Origin: Pararoseomonas sp. SCSIO 73927
GTDB lineage: Bacteria > Pseudomonadota > Alphaproteobacteria > Acetobacterales > Acetobacteraceae
Direction: 5' to 3'
Assembly (NCBI RefSeq): GCF_037040815.1
Contig: NZ_CP146232.1
Coordinates: forward strand, 372,001 to 436,000
DNA length: 64,000 nt
Shown: positions 58,764 to 64,000 of the stretch, in pieces
Layout of the letters: every line of letters starts with the position of its first letter
Position numbering within the stretch: position 1 is the stretch's first letter
Notes under the pieces: generated by a model
Database searches by the model: none
What the model saw: only the letters and a program-made list of their open reading frames with translations
What the model was told of the DNA's origin: nothing
Program-made: the position numbers and the translations under genes

Positions 58764-59965
58764 TGGTTGAAGCCCTGCGGCGCCCCCAGCCAGTCCATCA
58801 GCATCGTCTCCTGCGCGTGGAAGGCGTGCTCCGGCGCGTGGCCGTTGGCGACCATCGGCGCCTTGAAGAAGATCGAGAGCTGCTCCTGCACGCCGCCGTC
58901 GCCGCGCTGCTGCGCCAGGTCCAGCACGCGGGCGATCTCCAGCGCCAGCGGCGCCGCGAGCACGCTGTCCTTGCAGAGGAAGTTCACCTTGATCTGCATC
59001 TTGTGGCCGAGGAAGCCGGAGACATCGATGTTGTCCCAGGCCTCCTTGTCGTCGCCGCGCGGCCGGTAGTAGCGGATGTCCACCACATGGTCCTCGACGT
59101 GGTAGCCGAGGATGCTGTCCAGCACGTTTCCCTTGGTGTCCAGCTTGGAGGCCAGGCTGCCGGGATCGCGCAGCGCCTCGCCGTCGCGGTTACCGAGGAT
59201 GTTCGTGCTGAACCAGCCATCCACGTGCAGCGCGCGCGACCGCAGCGCGGGGGCCAGCACCGTCTTCATCATGGTCTGGCCGGTCTTGCCGTCCTTGCCC
59301 GCGATGGGAACATTGCGCTGCTTCGCGAACTGCTTTAGCGCCGGCGCGTCCGCCGCGAGGGAGGGCGTAAAGTTTCCGTACGGCACGCCGCTCTCGATGG
59401 CCGCGTAGGCGTAAAGCATCGCCGGGCCGATGGAGGGGTCGTTGCTGTCCAGCGCGCGCTCGAAGGCGTCCAGCGAGTTCAGCGCCTCGTCGTCGCCCGG
59501 CGTGCGCTCGGTTGAGGCGAGGTTGATCATCACGATGCCGTCCGCCTCGCTCCGCTCGCGGAACCGGCGCAGGTCGTCGGAGATCGCCTTGATGGCGGCG
59601 CGGTGGCCGGCGGCCTCGTGCTTGTTCGCGCCGTCCACGCCGCGGCAGAAGGCACCGCTGCCGACCGCGGGCCAGGGCTTGATGGCGGAGAGCGCCTCGC
59701 CCGTCTCGGCGATCTGCGCGTCGTTCAGCACGCGGTGATGGCTCGCGGCGGCGGCCAGATCAGACCCGTCCAGGTCCCAGCCGCCGAAGGTCATGTCGCG
59801 GTAGTCGACGAGACCGGGAACGGACACATCCGCCAGTGGCAGACCCTCCAGGCGGTTCGCACCGCGCCGGATCACCTCGATCCCCGCCACCGCCGTGGTC
59901 GCGACGGCGCCGCCGAGTCCCACCACTGCGACGCCCAACCTGCGCCCAGCACCCGTCATAGACAT
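58760..59965 (-). CDS. ino1: Inositol-3-phosphate synthase
   Basis: The 401-residue protein (399 if ATG 59959 is used) begins with an NAD-binding GVAVVGLGGAVATTAVAG. It has the family blocks GGWDLDGSDL, MINLASTE, FTPSLAADAPAL, PIAGKDGKTGQTMMKT with catalytic Lys residues, and NILGNRDGEALRDP. SKLDTKGNVLDSILGY and HKMQIKVNFLCKDSVLAAPL complete it. It converts glucose-6-phosphate to 1L-myo-inositol-3-phosphate with internal NAD recycling. It is the first gene of the 13-gene operon, divergent from the carboxylase genes. Length and motifs are normal. Confidence 0.95.
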   Translation of the reverse strand: MSMTGAGRRLGVAVVGLGGAVATTAVAGIEVIRRGANRLEGLPLADVSVPGLVDYRDMTFGGWDLDGSDLAAAASHHRVLNDAQIAETGEALSAIKPWPAVGSGAFCRGVDGANKHEAAGHRAAIKAISDDLRRFRERSEADGIVMINLASTERTPGDDEALNSLDAFERALDSNDPSIGPAMLYAYAAIESGVPYGNFTPSLAADAPALKQFAKQRNVPIAGKDGKTGQTMMKTVLAPALRSRALHVDGWFSTNILGNRDGEALRDPGSLASKLDTKGNVLDSILGYHVEDHVVDIRYYRPRGDDKEAWDNIDVSGFLGHKMQIKVNFLCKDSVLAAPLALEIARVLDLAQQRGDGGVQEQLSIFFKAPMVANGHAPEHAFHAQETMLMDWLGAPQGFNQ

Positions 59966-60259
59966 AAAAAGCGTCCCGTCCCGTTCCCTGGAGTAGATGG
60001 AGTGCTTCCCAAGGGCGCCAATCACGAGCCTGTGATCGTTCCGCCGGCAAGGTGACGCATGGAAACGTCCGCCGCTTGCGCGGTCCCCGCGCTTCGGGCA
60101 GCACAGCGGAACAAGACTCCCGCAAGGGAATGGTTGCCGGACCCGCGCTCCGCCTCCGGCCCAGGGATGGGCCGCTCGCCGCGCCGGATCGGGCAGGAGG
60201 GGGAAGCATGAACGTCCAGAGCGCCCGGCGCGCCAGGATCGCCTGATGGGGGCTGCCTG
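59966..60259. promoter_or_regulatory. Divergent intergenic region between ino1 and the carboxylase operon
   Basis: These 294 bases must drive both the inositol operon and the methylcrotonyl-CoA carboxylase genes. Within them a 12-codon frame (60208-60246, [12 protein letters not shown]) sits behind a very strong AGGAGGGGG ribosome binding site and ends 14 bases before the mccB ATG, a possible leader peptide. On the minus side, CTTTTTATG immediately precedes ino1. I found no convincing -35/-10 pair by eye. Confidence 0.4.
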
Positions 60260-61882
60260 ATGCCGGTGCTGCAAACCGTCGTTGACCCGCGCTCGGCCGA
60301 TTTCGCGGAGAACGCCGCGCGCATGCGCGCTCTGGTGGACGACCTGCGCGCGCAGGCCGAGCGGGTGCGCGAGGGCGGCGGCGTTGCGGCGCGGGAGAAG
60401 CATCTCGCGCGCGGGAAGCTCCTGCCGCGGGACCGGGTGCGGGCGCTGCTCGACCCCGCCTCGCCCTTCCTCGAGGTCGGGCAGCTCGCCGGCCACGGCC
60501 TCTACGGCGGCGAGGTGCCCTCGGCCGGGCTGATCACCGGCATCGGCCGGGTGGAGGGCCGCGAGTGCATGATCGTGGCGAACGACGCCACCGTGAAAGG
60601 CGGCACCTACTTCCCGCTCACCGTCAAGAAGCACCTGCGCGCGCAGGAGATCGCGGAGGCGAACCGCCTGCCCTGCCTCTACCTGGTGGATTCCGGCGGC
60701 GCCAACCTGCCGAACCAGGACGAGGTCTTCCCCGATCGCGACCATTTCGGCCGCATCTTCTTCAACCAGGCGAACATGTCCGCCAAGGGCATCCCGCAGA
60801 TCGCGGTGGTGATGGGCAGTTGCACCGCGGGCGGCGCCTACGTGCCGGCCATGTCGGACCAGAGCGTGATCGTGCGCAACCAGGGCACCATCTTCCTCGC
60901 AGGCCCGCCCCTGGTGAAGGCCGCGACGGGCGAGGTGGTCTCCGCCGAGGACCTCGGCGGCGCCGAGGTCCATTCCCGCATCTCCGGCGTGACGGACCAC
61001 ATCGCGGAGAGCGACGCGCACGCGCTCGGCATCGCCCGCCGCATCGTGGCCGGGCTGAACAGCCGCAAGCCCGCCTCGCTCGACCTCGCCCCGCCCCGCC
61101 CGCCCCTGCACGACCCGCAGGGCATCCACGGCCTGATCCCCGCCGACCTGCGCCAGCCCTACGACGTGCGGGAGGTGATCGCGCGGGTGGTGGACGGCTC
61201 GGAGTTCGACGAGTTCAAGCCGCTCTACGGCCCCACCCTCGTCACCGGCTTCGCGCGCCTCCACGGCTACCCCGTGGGCATCCTCGCCAACAACGGCGTG
61301 CTGTTCGGGGAGAGCGCGCAGAAGGGCGCGCACTTCATCGAGCTGTGCTGCCAGCGCGGCATCCCGCTGGTCTTCCTGCAGAACATCACGGGCTTCATGG
61401 TCGGCCGCAAGTACGAGAGCGGCGGCATCGCCAAGGACGGCGCCAAGCTCGTCACCGCGGTCGCCACCGCCACCGTGCCGAAGTTCACGGTGGTGATCGG
61501 TGGCAGCTTCGGCGCGGGCAACTACGGCATGTGCGGCCGCGCCTACTCGCCGCGCTTCCTCTTCATGTGGCCGAACGCCCGCATCTCCGTCATGGGCGGG
61601 GAGCAGGCGGCCTCCGTCCTCTCCACCATCCGGCGCGACGGGATCGAGGCGAAAGGCGGCACCTGGCCGGCCGAGGAGGAGGAGCGGTTCAAGGCGCCGC
61701 TGCGGGAGCAGTACGAGACGCAGGGCCACCCCTACTACGCCACCGCGCGCCTCTGGGACGACGGCATCATCGACCCGGCGGACACGCGCACGGTGCTGGC
61801 GCTCGCCATCTCCGCCTCGCTGAACGCCCCGGTCCCGCGCTGGGCGGACCGCGCGCCGGGCTTCGGCCTGTTCCGGATGTGA
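60260..61882 (+). CDS. mccB: Methylcrotonyl-CoA carboxylase carboxyltransferase (beta) subunit
   Basis: The 540-residue protein is of normal length and matches MCC-beta closely. It has [122 protein letters not shown] and [10 protein letters not shown]. It transfers CO2 from carboxybiotin to 3-methylcrotonyl-CoA in leucine breakdown. ATG 60260 follows a GGGGG stretch, and the stop overlaps an in-frame ATG of the downstream gene (TGATG). Confidence 0.95.
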   Translation: MPVLQTVVDPRSADFAENAARMRALVDDLRAQAERVREGGGVAAREKHLARGKLLPRDRVRALLDPASPFLEVGQLAGHGLYGGEVPSAGLITGIGRVEGRECMIVANDATVKGGTYFPLTVKKHLRAQEIAEANRLPCLYLVDSGGANLPNQDEVFPDRDHFGRIFFNQANMSAKGIPQIAVVMGSCTAGGAYVPAMSDQSVIVRNQGTIFLAGPPLVKAATGEVVSAEDLGGAEVHSRISGVTDHIAESDAHALGIARRIVAGLNSRKPASLDLAPPRPPLHDPQGIHGLIPADLRQPYDVREVIARVVDGSEFDEFKPLYGPTLVTGFARLHGYPVGILANNGVLFGESAQKGAHFIELCCQRGIPLVFLQNITGFMVGRKYESGGIAKDGAKLVTAVATATVPKFTVVIGGSFGAGNYGMCGRAYSPRFLFMWPNARISVMGGEQAASVLSTIRRDGIEAKGGTWPAEEEERFKAPLREQYETQGHPYYATARLWDDGIIDPADTRTVLALAISASLNAPVPRWADRAPGFGLFRM

Positions 61883-61899
61883 TGGCCCAGGGGACGATG

Positions 61900-63876
61900 A
61901 TGTTCGACACCATCCTCATCGCCAACCGCGGCGAGATCGCCTGCCGCGTCATCCGCACCGCCCGGCGCCTCGGGCTCCGCACCGTCGCCGTCTTCTCGGA
62001 GGCCGATGCGGGCGCCCTGCACGTCGCCATGGCCGACGAGGCGCGCCTGATCGGCCCCGCCCCGGCGCGGGAGAGCTACCTGCGGATCGACGCCATCATC
62101 GACGCCGCGCGCGCCACGGGCGCAGAGGCGATCCACCCCGGCTACGGCTTCCTCTCGGAGAACGCGGAGTTCGCGGAGGCCTGCGCCGCGGCCGGCATCG
62201 CCTTCATCGGCCCGCCGCCCTCGGCCATCCGCGCCATGGGCTCCAAATCCGCCGCCAAGGCGCTGATGGAGCGCGCGGGCGTGCCGCTGGTGCCCGGCTA
62301 CCACGGCGATGACCAGTCCCCGGCCACGCTGCGGGCCGAGGCCGACCGCATCGGCTACCCGCTGCTCATCAAGGCCAGCGCGGGCGGCGGCGGCAAGGGG
62401 ATGAAGGTGGTGGAGACCGCCGCCGGGCTGGAGGAGGCGCTGTCGCTGGCCAAGGGCGAGGCGCGCGCGGCCTTCGGCGACGACCACGTGCTGCTGGAGC
62501 GCTACCTCACCCGCCCCCGGCACATCGAGATCCAGGTCTTCGCGGACACCGGGGGCAACACCGTCTCGCTGTTCGAGCGCGACTGCTCCATCCAGCGCCG
62601 CCACCAGAAGGTGGTGGAGGAGGCCCCCGCCCCCGGCATGGATCCGGCCCGGCGCGAGGCCATGGGCCGCGCCGCCTGCGATGCCGCCCGCGCCATCGGC
62701 TATGTCGGCGCGGGCACGGTGGAGTTCATTGCCGAAGGCGAGACCTTCGCCTTCATGGAGATGAACACCCGCCTGCAGGTGGAACACCCCGTGACGGAGG
62801 CGATCACCGGGCTGGATCTGGTCGAGTGGCAGCTGCGGGTCGCCGCTGGCCAGCCCCTGCCGCTACGCCAGGAGGAGCTGCGCATCCACGGCCACGCAAT
62901 GGAGGTGCGGCTCTACGCCGAGGACCCGGCGCGCGACTTCGCGCCCTCCATCGGCCGGGTGGATCACCTGCGCTTCCCCGATGGCGAGGGCATCCGCATC
63001 GATACCGGCATCCGCGAGGGCGATGCCGTGACGATCCACTACGACCCCATGATCGCCAAGATCATCGCCCACGGCCCGGACCGGGCGGCGGCGGTGGCCC
63101 GCCTCGCCCGCGCGCTGGCGGCGACGGAACTGGCGGGGCCGGCCACCAATCTCGGCCTGCTGCGCGCCATCCTCGCCCAGCCGGACTTCCGGGAGGGCGC
63201 GCTGGACACGGGCTTCATCGCCCGCCACGCCGATACCCTTCTCGCCCCCGCGGGCCCGGCCCCCCGCGCCGCGCTGGCCGCGGCCGTCGCCCACCTGCTG
63301 CTGGACCGCGCCGCCGCCGTGCCGGCCGACGCGGCCGATCCCCACTCGCCCTGGGGCGCCGCCACCGCCTGGCGCCTGAACGGCGACGGCTACCAGGACT
63401 TCACCCTCGGCGACGGCGAGGCGACCCACCTCATTCGCGCCCACCTGCGGGAGGACGGCTTCCGCCTGGACCTGCCGGACGGCCCGGCGGAGGTCTCAGC
63501 CACCAGGGGCCAGGATGGCCGCCTCACCCTGCGGGTGGACGGCCGCGCCCTCTCCGCCCGCGTGCTGCGGATCGAGGACCGGCTGACGCTCTTCCTGCCC
63601 GGCGCCGCCCACGCGCTGCGCGTGATCGACCCCCTGGCCCCCGCGGGCGGGGAAGGCCCCGCCGCCGGCCGCATCCTCGCCCCCATGCCCGGCCGCGTGC
63701 TGGAGGTGCTCGTCTCCGAGGGCCAGGCCGTCGCGCGCGGGGCGGTGCTGCTGGTGATGGAGGCGATGAAGGTGCAGATGCGCATCACCGCGCCCGCCGA
63801 GGGCACCGTCTCCGCAATCCTCTGCACCCCTGGAGAGCTGGTCGAGGACGGGGCGGAGCTCGTCTCCCTCGACTAA
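61900..63876 (+). CDS. mccA: Methylcrotonyl-CoA carboxylase biotin-carboxylase/carrier (alpha) subunit
   Basis: The protein has about 658 residues. The start MFDTILIANRGEIACRVIR at ATG 61900 has AGGGG six bases upstream; ATG 61882 overlapping the mccB stop is possible and adds six residues. The biotin-carboxylase domain covers residues 1-450, with ASAGGGGKGMK as ATP-grasp loop, ERDCSIQRRHQKVVEEAP and MEMNTRLQVEHPVTE. A middle BT domain follows. The C-terminal biotinyl domain carries MEAMKVQM with the biotinylated Lys. Together with mccB it makes the complete enzyme. Other leucine-pathway genes are not in the window. TAA stop at 63874-63876. Confidence 0.94.
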   Translation: MFDTILIANRGEIACRVIRTARRLGLRTVAVFSEADAGALHVAMADEARLIGPAPARESYLRIDAIIDAARATGAEAIHPGYGFLSENAEFAEACAAAGIAFIGPPPSAIRAMGSKSAAKALMERAGVPLVPGYHGDDQSPATLRAEADRIGYPLLIKASAGGGGKGMKVVETAAGLEEALSLAKGEARAAFGDDHVLLERYLTRPRHIEIQVFADTGGNTVSLFERDCSIQRRHQKVVEEAPAPGMDPARREAMGRAACDAARAIGYVGAGTVEFIAEGETFAFMEMNTRLQVEHPVTEAITGLDLVEWQLRVAAGQPLPLRQEELRIHGHAMEVRLYAEDPARDFAPSIGRVDHLRFPDGEGIRIDTGIREGDAVTIHYDPMIAKIIAHGPDRAAAVARLARALAATELAGPATNLGLLRAILAQPDFREGALDTGFIARHADTLLAPAGPAPRAALAAAVAHLLLDRAAAVPADAADPHSPWGAATAWRLNGDGYQDFTLGDGEATHLIRAHLREDGFRLDLPDGPAEVSATRGQDGRLTLRVDGRALSARVLRIEDRLTLFLPGAAHALRVIDPLAPAGGEGPAAGRILAPMPGRVLEVLVSEGQAVARGAVLLVMEAMKVQMRITAPAEGTVSAILCTPGELVEDGAELVSLD

Positions 63877-63897
63877 CGGGGGAGAACGCGGCGAATT

Positions 63898-64000
63898 TCA
63901 CTCGGTCGGCCCCTCGGCACGCCAGATGCAGCGGGAGGACGGTGCCGCCTCCGGACGCGGCCGCGGCACACGCCCACGGTTCCGGGCTATGCGCGGCCTG
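63898..64000 (-). CDS. Possible C-terminal end of a minus-strand gene (cut by window edge)
   Basis: The minus strand is open from the window edge to TGA 63898-63900 and would encode a 33-residue, Arg/Pro-rich tail ending SSRCIWRAEGPTE. It would converge on mccA with 21 bases between the stops, a reasonable arrangement. There is too little sequence for any family assignment, and it may be a chance open frame. Confidence 0.25.
   Translation of the reverse strand, partial: RPRIARNRGRVPRPRPEAAPSSRCIWRAEGPTE

Noticed and set aside
46018..59965. The ebo (EboA-F) operon, which also has a TIM-barrel protein and small-molecule genes
   Set aside because: No UbiA-type prenyltransferase, dehydroquinate-synthase-like, TatD or alkaline-phosphatase gene is present, and the HD-like protein does not resemble EboA.

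Overview
The window is a very GC-rich, densely coded stretch of an alphaproteobacterium-like chromosome. Codon use, the FkbM, CelD/BcsL-type GNAT and WalW-type families, and the two-subunit methylcrotonyl-CoA carboxylase would fit an Acetobacteraceae (Roseomonas-like) genome, but nothing in the window proves the genus. I see no rRNA, tRNA, CRISPR array, insertion sequence or integrase.

Layout. (1) 1-15655 is an exopolysaccharide or surface-glycan locus: a truncated GT2 glycosyltransferase, an NAD-dependent sugar epimerase, an asparagine-synthase-like amidotransferase, a Wzx-type flippase, several glycosyltransferases (one fused to a polysaccharide deacetylase), two CelD/BcsL-type acyltransferases, a YdcF protein and two methyltransferases. 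Most plus-strand genes overlap by 1-4 bases. (2) 15686-25377, minus strand, holds the envelope and regulatory half of a type VI secretion system (T6SS): tagH, tssJ, tssK, tssL, tssM, tagF and a PP2C phosphatase. The sheath, tube, baseplate and ClpV genes are outside the window. (3) 25619-39108, plus strand: a GH73-like glucosaminidase, then a two-partner secretion operon (TpsB transporter, a 2267-residue TpsA exoprotein, and a lipoprotein with a CHAT caspase-like domain), then a small glycosyltransferase. (4) 39210-44687: a membrane Ser/Thr kinase that probably pairs with the PP2C phosphatase and TagH, an OmpA protein, a membrane-anchored HExxH protein and a peptidoglycan-binding-like protein. 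These look like the remainder of the T6SS locus. (5) 44815-45940: a 3-methyladenine DNA glycosylase and an unrecognised protein.

(6) 46018-59965, minus strand, is the most unusual part: one 13-gene operon in which nearly every stop overlaps the next start. Its order is inositol-3-phosphate synthase, an HD-fold protein, a methyltransferase, a Gfo/Idh/MocA dehydrogenase, a zinc-ribbon metallo-beta-lactamase-fold protein, a YcaO protein, a sugar-phosphate isomerase-like TIM barrel, a GT4 glycosyltransferase, a PIG-L deacetylase, a uracil-DNA-glycosylase-like protein, galE, an OpgH-like membrane glycosyltransferase and an MFS transporter. Inositol synthase plus GT4 plus PIG-L deacetylase is the logic of mycothiol and aminoglycoside pseudo-disaccharide synthesis. 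With YcaO chemistry and an exporter, this reads as an undescribed glucosaminyl-inositol-type small-molecule pathway. That assignment is inference.

(7) 60260-63876, plus strand and divergent from the operon, encodes the carboxyltransferase and biotin-carboxylase subunits of methylcrotonyl-CoA carboxylase (leucine degradation). The last bases may hold the end of a minus-strand gene.
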